DNA of 64,000 bases from Ceratotherium simum simum (GCF_000283155.1 NW_004454198.1:257046-321045); one strand, 5' to 3'. Counted from the stretch's first letter, positions 23,480 to 35,551 are shown. Notes: a model not told the origin generated them from the sequence alone. Translations and numbers: made by a program.

Positions 23480-24000
23480 TCAATTCAACAAATATTTATT
23501 GAGCACTGACTTTGGCCAAGCCTGTGCAAAGGTACTGGGGCTACAAATGTGCAAAGCTGGGGCCCTGCCCTCAATATACTCACAGTCTGGAGAGGAGGAA
23601 GTCAAGTTCAGCCCCTGTGGTTGTCTCTGTAATGCAGTACGTACGTGACACAGTCGTTTGCCCCCATGGAAGAGGCAGTGTTTGAGGTGAGCCTTGAAGA
23701 TGAAGAGGACTTTCCAGACCAGCGAATTGGGAGGACGGTGTCCTAGGCAGACTGAACAGCATGTGCAAGAGCACAGAGGCTTGAAACTACCCAGAAACTA
23801 CTTTCGGGAACTTAAAAGAAATACGATATTGCAGAGAATCAATTGCTAAGGAGGCCACTGGTTGAATGTACGGCTGGACAGGCAGGCAGAAACCAGATCA
23901 TCTCCTTGTAAGCTAGGGAGTTTAGAGTTTATCCTTTAGGCGATAGGGAGCCATGGGGGAATTTTGAGCAAGGAAGCGACATGATTAGATTTTTGTATTA
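23480..24000 (-). repeat. L2 LINE 3' region
   Basis: Antisense L2 from 'attcaacaaatatttattga' through 'gaggtgagccttgaagatga' to 'aagcgacatgattagattt'. Confidence 0.7.
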
Positions 24001-24009
24001 GAACATTCA

Positions 24010-24470
24010 TTCCTTTCTGTCTTGAAGAAATTCTACCATATGTCACACCAGGAGACTAGCGCAGGCAACTTCCTTACAGCATCGCTTGTGATAGTGCTAA
24101 CACTGGAAATAACTTAACGTCCACCCGTAGAAAAACGGATAAACAGATAAGGTATAGTCATAAAATGTAATAGGGTTGAATAGCTAAAAATGATCGAACA
24201 ATCCGTGGCTAGATCTTAAAAGCATAATGTTGAGTAAAAAAAGGTAAGTTTCAGAATACGTATAGCGTGATAAAATGCATGTAAAATTTAAAATCATACA
24301 TGTTTTATATTGGTTGTAAATAACATATATGTAGAAAAGCATAGAAACATGGATTATTGCTTCTGGAGCAGGAAGGAAAGCATGGGGAAGGGGAGAAATA
24401 CAAAGAATTTTATCTATAATGTTCTATTTGTTTTATATTTTAAAAAATTGAGCAGAAATGCTAAAACATT
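24010..24470 (+). repeat. Old L1-like 3' end
   Basis: 'gtgctaacactggaaataac', 'aaaaacggataaacagataa' and 'tgttttatattttaaaaaat' follow the 3' UTR style of ancient L1/HAL1 elements. Confidence 0.5.
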
Positions 24471-25639
24471 AAATTTCCTGCATTTAAAAGAATCTGAACG
24501 TTGTTTTTTAAAAAACAGAGAACAGTCCATCTGGTAGTGGTAGAGAGGATGGAAGGGAGGAGACTGGGAGGAGGGACCCCAGTTCCTTCTGGATGGAGCA
24601 GAGCTGGAGGCACGTCTTGGGAGCCCCAAAGGGCAACGTGTACAGAAAACACCCCACCTTCTTGGGCTGCTTTTGGCCTCTGGGTAAAGGCAGAGTCTTT
24701 GCCTCTTGTCTGGTGTCCCTGGAAGACATGGGGCTCTGTCTTGTCCAGAACTGGCCACCCTTCCAATCTGACGTGACTTCTAGATCACAGCATCATCCTC
24801 AGTTCCCGGATGCCAGTGCTGCTCTGAGACACCTGCTAACCAAGGGCAGAAACAGGAGGCTTTTAGCATACCTGGGCCCCTTGGGCATTGTATACTCAGA
24901 GCAAAGACGGTGTGTGTGTGCACAAGCAGGCATGCACACAGCTGTGACCACATGTGCAAAACCAGAGAGCAGAGCGAAAGCAAGTCTTCTAGAAGGAGGT
25001 TTGCAGTGGATGCTGTGGCTGAAGCATGCTCACTGACGGGAACGTTCTTATACAGTTCAGAGAAGTAAGAACGAACCTTTCCAGAAAGCATTCATTTCTA
25101 GACTCCTTCTTACCCTTCAGATCTCAATCCCCTGACCTACGGCCTCAGCTGAATTGAATAAACATGTCTACACCAACACATTCTTATGTGTCTGGGCTTC
25201 GAGCCAGGGCAGGCAGAACAGCCAACACATTCATGTTCACACTTTCCCGAGCCGAGCTAATCCTTGCTTCTATACCAGCTTGGACTTTGTGGGCATCCAG
25301 CAAAGGAGAACAGTAGACGTTTCTGCAATTATACATGAATTTCATAACTTATGTGCGTCCTAGATAAAATGCCTCTGCCCAATGCCCGCAGCCTCCCTTA
25401 AGCAGACTGATCATGCACTTTAAGAATAAAGGCGTGCAAAGCTACATAATTAATAACATGCAAATTATTCTCCTCTCTGGGCCACTTGGTCTTTAACATA
25501 CAGAGCCAGGAGAACATACAAAGAGACACTCTCTCTCTTTTACACACACACACACATACACACACGCACATCTCCCCACTCTAATTATAATTATCATGCT
25601 GCTTCCAGATCAGAGGTTAGCAGCCTTGGCATGGAGACG
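24471..25639. other. Intergenic sequence with a short CA tract
   Basis: A (CA)n of about 12 units lies at 25543-25566. Overlapping open frames at 24414-25091 on both strands are mutual shadows without a domain. Otherwise nothing recognised. Confidence 0.45.
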
Positions 25640-26050
25640 CCTGAAAGGCACCCAAGACAATTAGTGGTGTCCCTTCACCACCCCCTACATACCTCCAAGG
25701 CCTCTGCACTTGCTGTTCTCCCTCCTGGCACATGCACCCCCCAGGGCCTTGTGTGGCTCACTCCCTCACTGCATTTAGGTCTCAGCTTAAATGCCACCTC
25801 CTCAGAGAGGCCTGCCCTGGCAGCCCACACGGCTCTCTATCTGCTCACCAGCTTTATTTTTCCTTACAGAACTTTTCATTCCCAGGCATTCTGCTATGCA
25901 TTTCTTTGTCACCTGTCTAACATTCGTCTCCCTGCCAGGACTAGACCATGAGCTTCATGAGGCTCACAGCACATGATCACAGCACATGCCTGGAGCCTCG
26001 GGCGGAGCCTGGCACACGGCTGGCACTCAGTCACTATCAGTGGAAGGAAT
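25640..26050 (+). repeat. L2 LINE 3' region
   Basis: Sense L2: 'caaggcctctgcacttgctg', 'caccatgagc'-type text 'gaccatgagcttcatgaggc', 'ggcactcagtcactatcagt'. Confidence 0.7.
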
Positions 26051-27084
26051 GAAGGTTACGCCTCTTTTTCTCTCCATGTCCACCTTCTCCTTTCTCCTAC
26101 TTCCTCTCCTTCCCCCCTCTCTCCTGCCTCCACCTTAAACTGCAGGCAGGATCAGCCCTCAGGAAGTTGTCGGGCAGGTGAGGTTTGTGGTCTGGGCTCC
26201 TCTCCTTCCACCTCCCTTTCCCGCCCTCCCTCATGGGTACCTATCTCCCATCTGCAGCTGCCCACCACCGGCTCTGGCCGTCTTGGTGGGTAGGACCCAA
26301 GCTCAGGCTCCCCAGATGATTGTAGGGAAGTTGGGAATTGGGGACGGGGGAAGATTGTAAGAAAGGCAGGGCTCAGTCTCCAAAGCAGCACTTCCAGGCT
26401 CTCGGAGAACAGAGCATCATTCAGAGCACCCTTCAGCACCCACCACCCAGGTTCTTGCCTGTCCTACGGGAGTCGATGCCACCGTTATGGGGACTCAGCC
26501 CCTCCTGCCTTTCCACATGTTGTGCCTTCTCTCTCCTGCCATGATTGACAGTATCCGACTCTGCCCACACCCCCCCCGCTCTCCTTCTTGAATTCTGCTG
26601 CTTCCTTGTGTAATAAACTTGGATAGAGAGAGCCCACTACGTGCCAGGTCCCGTGCTGCCACCGCCCCACCCCACCTGGTGTGTGCCCCGTTTCCTTACG
26701 CTGCCTCTCCTCTCTGCCCCTCCACATCCTGACGGCCTTCAAATCTCAGCTGGACCCCACCGCCACCCCTGCCTTGCTCCCCTGAAGCCCCCACCCCCTT
26801 AGGTCTCTACCACTCAGGTGGCAAATGAGCACATACTCCACAGCGGGACCTCGTGCCCTCATTTCCACTCAACTCCCCAGCAAGATTAGAAACTGCTTGA
26901 GGGTAGGAGCTGCGTCTCATCCTCAGAGACCCAATATAAAACTATCCGGGCAAACAGCCTCTTTTCACAAAAGTCAGATATTCCCCTCCCTCCTCCTGCC
27001 ATCATCCACATATCCCAGTCCATTCCATCCACCTAATCTCACAAGAGAAGAAATCCTAAATAAACTGAACAACAACTATGCAAC
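26051..27084. other. Intergenic sequence with L2-like debris
   Basis: C/T-rich sequence. L2-like sense wording reappears at about 26590-26920 ('aaatctcagctggaccccac', 'gagggtaggagctgcgtctc'). No gene signal. Confidence 0.4.
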
Positions 27085-27640
27085 CACATGCATATGAGGC
27101 ACCTACTGTATGCTGGGTACTGGGGGTGACCTGGTAGCAACAACAAAGAGGAGTCACTGCTTTCCTGAGTCTTATAGTCTGGAAGAGGAGAGATTAATCA
27201 AATACTTATATGAATAAATCCCTAAGTACATAACTATAGTCATGTGTCGCTTAATGACAGGGATATGTTCTGAGAAATGCGACGTTAGGCGATTTTGTCA
27301 TTGTGTGAACATCACAGAGTGTACTTACACAAACCTAGATGGTGTAGCCTACTACACACCTAGGCTAGATGGTACTCATCTTATGGGACCACCGTATATG
27401 TGGTCTGTCATTGACTGAAATGTTGTTACGGGCAACTGACTGTGCTGAGATAAGCTTTCTGAAGGAAGGGAGCATTGCTTAAGAAGATAAAGCAAAGGGA
27501 TTTGGACTGGGCTGGTTGTCAGGGGGAGTGACACTTGTCTGAGACCTGAAGGGTGACAGGCCTTGAGTAGGCACGCAGGGAGCACCCCACACAGAGGGAG
27601 CAGCGTTTGGAAGTGGCCCAGCCATTCCACAGAAAGTCGC
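27085..27640 (-). repeat. L2 LINE carrying an inserted DNA transposon
   Basis: Antisense L2 flanks ('gaggcacctactgtatgctg' and 'ctgagacctgaagggtgaca') enclose about 210 bp (27236-27445) that starts 'agtcatgtgtcgcttaatga' and ends with a partly inverted counterpart, a non-autonomous DNA transposon with an internal deletion. Confidence 0.5.
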
Positions 27641-28258
27641 ATCTGTTAATAGCAGGGAAACCATATAGTGTATTGCCCAAACTGGGACACTTTTGAGAGT
27701 AAAAGTGGGAGCTGTTAATAATTACGCTGAGTCAATAGGTGTCAATGCCTGGCAAACGAGGTACATGGTTGCATTAATTAAGAGCAACAGTCTCCCTGCC
27801 TCCTGCCCATCTAGCCACGAAAGGAACTTCAGCTATTGGTCAAAGCCGCCAGAGACCTGAGCCTTTGCCTGCCTTCGGACAAGGGAGAAGACAGAGGATG
27901 GTCCAGGAAGTGGGAGGATGGGGGGGTGGAGGAGGGGTGGGCAGGACTACGCCGTCCCCAGAGCTAGAATCAGTGATCAGGACTTAGAAACCAGGGGAGG
28001 CCTGTGTCGGGGAACAAGTGGGAGGCGGGCGGGTGTGGGACGCGGCACCAGCTTTCAGCTGCTGCGTCTCTGAGCTCGGCTGACACGGGTAGCTTTTGCA
28101 GGCTCTCCACCCCCCGCCCCCCGCAGCTGCCCGAGTCCTGCCTACTTCAAGGACAGCAGGGAAGGTTGGATTCCTGTGGCTTCTTTGAGTTTCTTTTGCT
28201 CTACCTCCTCTTGCAAAAGTGGCCTGATGCGTACTCGCAGTGTAGATAGAGACCCATG

Positions 28259-28260
<2 letters not shown>
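27641..28260. other. Intergenic sequence, no feature recognised
   Basis: No clear repeat or gene; the GC content rises between 27900 and 28150. Confidence 0.45.
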
Positions 28261-28295
<35 letters not shown>

Positions 28296-28312
28296 AGGTA
28301 GAGAGAGAGAGA
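28261..28312. repeat. (GT)n followed by (GA)n microsatellite
   Basis: About 16 GT units run into a short GAGA tract. Confidence 0.95.
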
Positions 28313-28614
28313 CCTATTTCCCTCTGCCCCTCTATCTGTCTGACTCTCAGACTATTAACACAAGCCCGTCCTGGCTGCACCCCTGAATGTGTGCTCCCCG
28401 CAGCACACTGCCCCTCCCAGCTGAGCCTCCTGGCTGGTCTGCTTCTGATTGGCGCCAGGCTCATAGACCCCATGTAGGTAGAATATAACTTTCCATAAAT
28501 AACCCTTAGCCTGACCTACAATTTAGCCTTTGGGTTTTTTCCCCTCATGGTAATGGGATTGTAGCCTGGGCTGAGCCCTCCTGGATCTCTGGGTCTCAGA
28601 AAGCAGACCCTAGG

Positions 28615-28905
28615 GGCCGGCCCCGTGGCTTAGCAGGTAAGTGGGTGCACTCCACTACTGGCGGCCTGGGTTCGGATCCCGGGCGCGCACCGACCCACCG
28701 TTTCTCTGGCCATGCTGAGGCGGCGTCCCACGTACAGCAACTAGAAGGATGTGCAACTATGACATACAGCTATCTACTGGGGCTTTGGGGAGAAAAGGAG
28801 GATTGGCAATAGATGTTAGCTCAGGGCCAGTCTTCCTCAGAGAAAAGAGGAGGATTGGCATGGATGTTAGCTCAGGGCTGATCTTCCTCACACACACAAA
28901 AAAAG
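28615..28905 (+). mobile_element. ERE SINE, full-length, with perfect 16-bp target-site duplication
   Basis: Sense copy starting GGCCGGCCCCGTGGCTTAGC, with box-B-like GGTTCGGATCC and a double 'gatgttagctcaggg' tail. GAAAGCAGACCCTAGG flanks it at 28599-28614 and 28906-28921. Confidence 0.93.
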
Positions 28906-28921
28906 GAAAGCAGACCCTAGG

Positions 28922-30599
28922 TATATCTGGTGTTGGGGCATTGCTTGGAATTCCTGGTTCCCCAACACTGCCTGGCGCAGGCAAAGACTCAGTACACGTT
29001 GAGGAAGGGTGCTGGATCGAGTCTTATCCCCCAACGAACAGCCATGCGCCTTCAGCCTCAGTGCCTTTGCCTAGAATACCTGTGCCCCCTTCTCCACATG
29101 GCCAGCCTCTAAGCAGCACCCACCTCTGTGAAACCTTCGCTAACCTTTATCCCTCATCCCCACCACAGAATGAATTACTCTCATCCTTAGTCCCATAACA
29201 CTTTGTACAGAACAATGTGACCTATTTGCCCACGTGCCCACCAGGCTCTGAGCAGCTCGAGTGAGTGTCAGGGCTGGGAACTGAGCCCACCCCTGGCTGC
29301 GGACAAAACATTTAACCCCTTGGTGCCTCAGATCAAACACAAACATGGCTCCAGGGCCCATGTCCCAGCCACTGTAGCACATTGCCTCCGGGGGCTGGAC
29401 AATGTATCCATTTCCTACCCACTCTCCTGTTCCAAGCTCTGGGACACTCCTCACAATGCACGGATTCCTTGCAGGGTCTCACTGAGGCCACCTCGGAGCT
29501 GGAGGCAGCAACACCCACTGACACCTCTCAAAGACTTGTTGATGATGGTAATAAATTTATGACAGTTCATTGGGAATTACAGTGGAAAGTCATCTGGGAG
29601 GACTTCAGCTTACTTTGGGGGGTGAGGAGGGCTCTTGGGGTGCGGTTACCCCAAGATGGGATGGACTTGATTTAAAACTTTGCTATTGATCATCCCTCCT
29701 TATGGCAACAGAAGAGTAGTTCTTGAGTCTCAGCTAGTGTCCGGCACTATGTGGCACCTTGGGTGGTAAGACTTTGAGAGAAGTGCCAGACATTGTCCCT
29801 GCTTGCGACGAGCTTACACCTTCACCAGGGAGGCATGAAACTCACGTTGAGAAAAAAGCTTGACTGAGCTCCCCGTGAGCTGGTCCTGAATTGTACTGGG
29901 CTCGGTGTCTATCCTGGTACTAAGCAGGACTTGGCCAGGTGAGACAAAGTGATCCAAGAATGAACGTCAAACGTAAGACAGAGACTCAGGGATCAAAGCA
30001 GTGGCATGGATAAAAGGGGCTGCACATCCGAGGAGAGAGGGATCAGCGGGATTGGAACATTTCTGGAAGAATCAGGGAAGAGGTGACAAGAAACATGAAC
30101 CCCCCAAAAAGAGCAGGAGTTGTCGCGGGTGGTCAGTGGGGGCAGCAAACCAAGGAGGCAGGGAGCAGTACAGCAGTACAGCCTGTGGCCACTTGGAGTC
30201 AGTACGGAAGCTTCGTGGAGGGGGAGGGGGATGGGAGTCAAGCAGGGGAAGGTCTTACATGTCAGACTGAGAAGCCCGAACTTGATCCTGGGCAAGAAGG
30301 AGCTGTTGAAGGATCTTGAGCAGGGGTATGCACGATGAGAACAACGATTTTAGAAGACAGCATGAAGGGCAGGCTGCTCAAGGGAGAGCAGGCTGAGGTG
30401 ATTACAATGGCCAGGCAATGAGGAATGAGGTCCAGGTTTGGAAAGGAAAGGACAAACATGACTTTTCAAAGGAAAGACTGCCACAAGGGCCACCACAGCG
30501 CAAAGTACGTCCAAGGTTGTAGCCCTAGTGACCAAGAGAAGGATGTTCACTTTGACAGAAATGACTGTGTGTGGTTGACAAAATGAGACCACATCCTCT
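28922..30599. repeat. Region downstream of SOST with L2 fragments
   Basis: Sense L2 at about 29040-29250 ('cagtgcctttgcctagaata', 'ccaccaggctctgagcagct'). Antisense L2 pieces at 29700-29860 and 30020-30480 ('cccgaacttgatcctgggca', 'gattacaatggccaggcaat'). No gene. Confidence 0.5.
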
Positions 30600-30617
30600 C
30601 CATAATGATCCATTGTC

Positions 30618-30623
30618 TTTATT
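30618..30623 (-). terminator. SOST: SOST polyadenylation signal AATAAA
   Basis: A canonical hexamer on the minus strand lies about 1.52 kb past the SOST stop. It is the only AATAAA on that strand at a distance that matches the expected transcript size. No cDNA evidence is available here. Confidence 0.6.
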
Positions 30624-31564
30624 AACAATGCCTCTGGATTCTGAAGGAACAGACTGGTATTTCATAAAGCAATATTAACATTGTCATTCTCTACAAGAAA
30701 AACTTTTGCATAAATAACTTAAGTGAGAAAATAAATATGTAACTTAACTCTTTTTAAAAACTACTACTTTCATTCTTGCGGACAAATCCCACATGAAAGG
30801 ACTGCAAAAACGACCAGCCCAGCAGGCTTTCACACAGCATGTGCTTCTGTTTAGAAAAAAAAAATTTTTAACAATTAAAAACTACACAGAAAGTAAGAGG
30901 TGCCTGGAAATGATTTTCAAAAAGATGTTTGGATGGCAGCTATTAGGTTTTGCAGTTTCTCAGCATATGTACAGCACTTGTCATTTTTTCCCCAGTAATA
31001 TTATTTTAATGTAAGAAATGCCATCACATGTACCAGCACGAAGAAGCTATTTTCTGGACAGAAATGTGTCAGTGGATGGAAGGCAGGAGGAGATGCCTCA
31101 GAAGGGATCTGCTGGCTGCTCCCTTGGGCCTGCAAACCCAGTGTCCTGGGACCCTGAGCTTCTCTACAGAAGGTGACTTTAAAATATGGCCATGGCAGGG
31201 GTGGGGCGGCGGGCTGCTCTTTGGGAATAGAGGGGTGATTTCTGTCCCTCCTGCCACCCTTGGGACCTTCTCCTTCTCTATCCCAATTGATGGTGTTGTT
31301 TCCGCATCCTTTCAGATGGAGCAGTGGAGGTAGCCAAACATCTGGGGAGGCCAGGCTGGGAAACAACACCGCATCCTTGGAGAGTTTGTCAGCTTTAAAT
31401 AGATTCCTTTCTTTTTTCCTGCTTGTTTTTCATCTCTGGCTGCCAGATCAGAGGATTACAACTCAGAATTCTGGAATTCAATCCAACCTCTCTCTCTCCC
31501 TGCCCATGTAAAGGGCACTCGAGTCTTTGCGATCAGACGCCAGTAGATTCCTCGAGATCCTAAT

Positions 31565-31700
31565 TCCATTCCCTACCTCCATTTTACAGAAGAAATCGAG
31601 GTCCAGAAAGAGAAGAGGGTAGCCACCCGGCAATTTAGGGGCAGAGCTAGGACTAGAAGCCCTGTCTACGGACCCCAGTCCTGTGTTCTTGGCACAACGC
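31565..31700 (+). repeat. MIR fragment within the SOST 3' UTR
   Basis: 'cctccattttacagaagaaa', 'ggggcagagctaggactaga' and 'cagtcctgtgttcttggcac' follow the MIR 3' half, antisense to the SOST message. Confidence 0.6.
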
Positions 31701-32141
31701 GGCACTAAAGGCTTCACGACGGGCAGAGAAGTAGAGGGGGAATCTTATGGAACTTTCTTAACCGGTCCTCGGCCTTTTCTCACTCCCCACTACTCCCTTA
31801 AAACCCGGTGAAATGCTTCCCTTTCTGCCTCCTTCGAAGTGGGACCAGCCAAGGTAGGCGGCCCCGGTGGGCGGGGCTGCGTGGCTCAGTGTCTGTGACT
31901 CTCAGCTCCCTCCCCGGCCTGCGGGACCCCTTAAGCGGGTGGGGAGAGGGGGGCTTTGCAGGCACCCAGGATCCGCAGGGCCTAGCTACCTCCTGCCGAA
32001 GCCAGGAAGGTCTCGGCCCCCTGCCCTGGGTTGCAGGCATTTAAAAGGAAATACAAACAATCAAACCGCGCGCGGAGGGCAGGAACCTGGGGCGCCTGGG
32101 TCTGGGGCGCCGGCTGGGGAGGCGCGGCGGGCGGGCTGGCT

Positions 32142-32563
32142 CTAATAGGCGTTCTCCAGCTCGGCCTGGTTGGCTTTGGCGCCCCGCGCGCCGGGCCGCG
32201 GCTTCCGACCCTTCTGCGGCCGCGCGGCCTCGGGCCCGAAGTCCTTGAGCTCGGACTGGTTGTGGAAGCGGGTGAGGCGCTTGCACTTGCACGAGGCCAC
32301 CAGGCGCACCTTGCGCGCGCGCGGCGCCGCGCCGCCTGGGCACTGCAGCTGCACCCGCTGCGCGCGGTAGCGGTCGGGGATGCAGCGGAAGTCGGGCCCG
32401 CTCGGGCGCCACCACTTGCCGCGGCCGATGGCGTTGGGCAGCAGGCGCGCCGGGCCGCACTGGCCCGAGCACACCAGCTCGGTGACCGGCTTGGCGCTGC
32501 GGCACGGCCCGTCGGTCACGTAGCGGGTGAAGTGCAGCTCGCGGCAGCTGTACTCGGACGCGT
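32142..32563 (-). CDS. SOST: SOST coding exon 2 (cystine-knot domain)
   Basis: The exon has 422 bases, starting after the acceptor CTCTCCGCAG and ending in a TAG stop. It encodes residues from D74 to Y213: all eight knot cysteines, the [13 protein letters not shown] segment, the [15 protein letters not shown] heel and the Arg/Lys-rich tail. It is very GC- and CpG-rich compared with the flanking intron and 3' UTR, and so produces long spurious open frames on the opposite strand and in other frames. Confidence 0.97.
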
Positions 32564-35551
32564 CTGCGGAGAGAGGCGCGCGTGAGGGCGACGGCCAGGC
32601 CCAGCCCCCGATCCCCGCCCGGCCAGGCTCCCTCCACGCCACTCCCGCGTTTTCCAAACCTGCCTCTCTCCAGACGCTCTTGCCCCTGGGCGTTATTATG
32701 GGAAGGGCCCAGGGACTCTGGGGCTGGTGGAAAGCCCCACCCTGACCCTGACCCACCCTCTCCCCCTAATTCTTTGGAGCCAGTGACTGCTGTGGTTCAA
32801 ACACCAGCTCCATCACTGCGTGATCTTGGGCAAGTTACTTAACCTCTCTGTGCTTTCTATCTGTAAAATGGGTTGTCTTGAGTATTCAGTGAGTTAACCC
32901 ATTACATAGATAATGCAGGGGACGCCACTAGGGGCGTGGTAAGAACTGAAAGTGTTGGCTATTGTTATGTGTTGTTATTATTCGTCTCTAAGGGGGCCCT
33001 CTTCACCAGACTGAAGTCACACCTGTGCCACAGGGTCCCTAGCCATGGAGGGTAGGTGGTAGCCACACCCTCTGCATGGCTCTGGCTTCTCCCAAATTTC
33101 TTTTCCAGCCACTTGGGAGGGGTGGAGAGGGGATGGAGACAGGAGTAGGGGTTAATTGGAGGTAATAAGTCAGGGCAGCTGCTGGGAGGAGAGGGCTGGA
33201 AGGGGAGGTGGAGAGAAGTCCTTCGACTTGAAAGGAACCAAAGGCAGCCTGTCAGACCCCCTCATTATCACTGAGGACACTGAGGCCCAGAGAGGGAGAA
33301 GGGCTGGCTCAAAAGGCAGACCTGGGTCTCCTGACTCCCCTTCCCTGGCACCCCGGAACCTCTCAGCTCCCACAAGGGTGGAAGCTGTGTGCCTGAGCAC
33401 CCATGGGAGGCTAGGCTGGGGGAGGGGCGAAGGGCTGCTTTTTACTACAGTTACTTCCCTACCAGAGGAGGACCAAGCTTGGACTGAAAACCTACAGGTT
33501 CGGCTGCCACAAACATTAAGCACTTGCTGTGTACCAGGCACTCTGCTGGGCCATTTGATGGACAGGCTTGCTCCCTGGGTCCGGGGAGATTGGGCTCTGA
33601 GGCCTGGCTTGGTCCCCCCAAGACATCTTGATCATGTTTCCTACTGTGGGCTTAGACTGCTGGGAGCCTTTTAAAGAGCTGGTCCTCATGTGAGCGCCTG
33701 TCTACCCCCAAGGGTCTCATGGGGACAGTTACCATGTGACACGAAGGGGTGAAAATAGTCCTAAGAGCAAAACCAGAGAGGGGGAAGAGAAGGCCAGGCC
33801 CCCACCCCCCAGGTGCTGGAGGACAAGCACAGCAGGGGAGTTGTGGGGTTTGCCTTCCTTCCCTGGCTGGCCTTCTGGTTTCTGGGCTAGTTTGGCATCC
33901 TCACCCCTGCTCCCAGGCTGTGGTGTGTGGGAGTGACCTGTTTGCCCAGGGAAGGAGGCAGTTTGGGTCTTTCCAAGAATAGTGACCCTAGGTCAGTCGC
34001 TTCCTCTGCAGAGGGTGATTTTGTTTTGAGCACGTGGCTTCATTGGGGCTTGTGCCTCTCATGGGAGCCCAGGGAGGTGGATGTCTTGTACTTGAGTCCC
34101 CTACAGCCCACTGCTGGAGCTTGGTGAACTTGCCTGGGGGAGAGCAGGGGAGGGGCCTCCTGCTCTCCCGTTTTGAAGACCTGAGGTCCTCCAGCCTCTC
34201 TGGGGTTGCCCTTTGCAGAGCCCCACATTCCCAGGTGGTCGTGAGGCGGGGAGGGATGGGATGCAGGAGCCTGGGCAGTGGACTCCTCTCCCACCTGGAC
34301 AATGGCCAGAGGGCAGTGAGGCCCTCACTCTGAAGTGTCATTCCAGCCCCTGCCCCCAGCCATTCCTGCCAGCTGCAGAGCCAGCTGTGCACACTGCCTC
34401 CCAGGCTCCTGTGTGCAGACCTGAGCAGGAACCCAGCTGTGCCCTCCACCGGGGCCACTGCCTTTTCACTAGGGCCAGGCTCCCTCCCCAGGAATGAGGC
34501 AAGGCTGGGTCTGGGGTGGGGACTCAGGACAGACAGTGCCACCTGTGTCCACTCCCTGCACAGAGGATGCTGCCTCTTCTCCAGGCCCTGGACCCAGCTG
34601 CCACCTAGGTCAGAGGCTAAAACTGTGCCTACAACCCCCGTTCCTTCAAGTGCCGGCTCACTGGGCAGACCGTGGGCAGGGGGGCCAACGGGGAGCCTTT
34701 CTGGCGTCCCTTTCCCACTTCTCTGCGAGGATTTGCTCTGGCTCTTGGTCCCCAACACCCCCACACAATCCCCCCACCAGAGTTGTCTTGGAATTGGCTC
34801 AAATTGGGTCCAAATCTCAGCTCTTCTACTCACTACCAAGTTAGTCTCTGGAGCCTCGGTTTCTTCACCTCAAACTGGGAGTTCCCCTCATGGGGCTCCC
34901 ACACTGTGGGTCTCTGGGGAGAGGACAGGCACGGTGGCGTAGAGTGTCTGGCTTCCAGCAGGTGCACAGATGACAGGCTCCCTTGCCTTGTCCCCTCCCC
35001 AGTGGTGCCAGCAGCTGGACCTGTGCTCCTCTATTCTCAGGAGGGGATTCTTTGAAACCTTCTTTCAGAGCCCCTGAGCCTGTCCCAGTGCTGTACCCTC
35101 ACCACCTCAGCCTCCTTGCTGCCCCGGGCTCTCACTGCCAGCCTCCTGCCAGCCTCATGCCCCTGCACTCCAGTTCCAAGGCTACACTGGCATGCCATCC
35201 TTCCCCTGCCTCCAGGCAAGGCTGTCCCTCCACCGGTGCTGGCAGTGGCTGACAGTCTACCCCAGTCTTCAAAACCTCCCACAGAGAACCCACCAGGACC
35301 CATGTGCTACAGAGTCTCTCCTCCCCCGTACCTTTGGTCTCAAAGGGGTGGTGGGGAGGCCTCCCTCCGTTCTCCGCCCGGTTCATGGTCTTGTTGTTCT
35401 CCGGCTCTGGGGGAGGCTCGGGGTACTCGCCCAGCTCAGGGATGATTTCCGTGGCATCGTTCTTGAAGGCCTGCCACCCCTGGCCCTCCACCACGTGGAA
35501 GGCTGCGTGGACCAGCAGGCAGACGAGACACAGGGCGAGAGAGAGCTGCAT
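32142..35551 (-). CDS. SOST: SOST, sclerostin, secreted Wnt/BMP antagonist (whole coding span, two exons)
   Basis: The coding sequence joins 35551-35332 to 32563-32142 and encodes 213 aa, the usual sclerostin length. Residues 1-23 are a hydrophobic signal peptide. N-glycosylation sequons sit at N53 (NKT) and N175 (NQS). The C-terminal cystine-knot domain has cysteines at 80, 94, 105, 109, 134, 148, 165 and 167, the full DAN/sclerostin set. The finger-2 loop carries PNAIG at 116-120, the LRP5/6-binding motif. The tail is basic (heparin-binding type) and ends AELENAY. From knowledge of the family, the protein is secreted by osteocytes, binds the LRP5/6 ectodomain and represses bone formation; human loss causes sclerosteosis. 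The splice junction is AAAG|GTACGG to CCGCAG|ACGCG and is in frame. No break, frameshift or missing cysteine is seen, so this looks like a working gene. Confidence 0.97.
32564..35331 (-). other. SOST: SOST intron 1 (2.77 kb)
   Basis: This is a GT-AG intron between the two coding exons. It contains MIR fragments at about 32770-32990 and 34790-34880 (antisense type, with the 'tgggcaagttacttaacctctctg' MIR core readable in the first) and a MIR-like piece at 33235-33345. The rest is GC-moderate non-repetitive sequence. A 283-codon open frame on the minus strand (33988-34839) lies wholly inside the intron and resembles no protein that I know. Confidence 0.9.
35332..35551 (-). CDS. SOST: SOST coding exon 1
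   Basis: The exon has 220 coding bases from the ATG (complement of 35549-35551) to the donor G|GTACGG at 35331. It encodes the signal peptide ([20 protein letters not shown] start) and the flexible N-terminal arm with the proline-rich [12 protein letters not shown] stretch, the NKT sequon and ...HHPFETK. It ends one base into a codon, which exon 2 completes as Asp. The start is chosen because it gives a canonical signal peptide and lies about 75 bp downstream of a TATA-like box. Confidence 0.96.

Larger units (their letters stand above)
30600..32141 (-). other. SOST: SOST 3' untranslated region with poly(A) signal
   Basis: The region runs from the SOST stop codon to an AATAAA on the minus strand (plus-strand TTTATT at 30618-30623). 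The implied 3' UTR of about 1.54 kb, with a short 5' UTR, gives an mRNA of about 2.2-2.3 kb, in line with the known size of SOST mRNA. The sequence is repeat-poor except for a MIR-like segment at about 31565-31700. The exact cleavage point is inferred. Confidence 0.7.

Noticed and set aside
1..30599. Possible MEOX1 exons on the left side
   Set aside because: I looked for a homeodomain (for example the WFQNRR motif) in the open frames and found none; in human the gene is much further from SOST than 30 kb.
32031..32585. A 184-codon plus-strand open frame rich in Ala, Arg and Gly
   Set aside because: It is the exact antisense of SOST exon 2. Its length follows from the exon's high GC content, which depletes stop codons on the opposite strand.
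33988..34839. A 283-codon open frame on the minus strand, the longest in the window
   Set aside because: It lies wholly inside the SOST intron, part of it overlaps a MIR, opposite-strand frames of similar size run through the same bases, and the translation has no domain or low-complexity pattern typical of a real protein.
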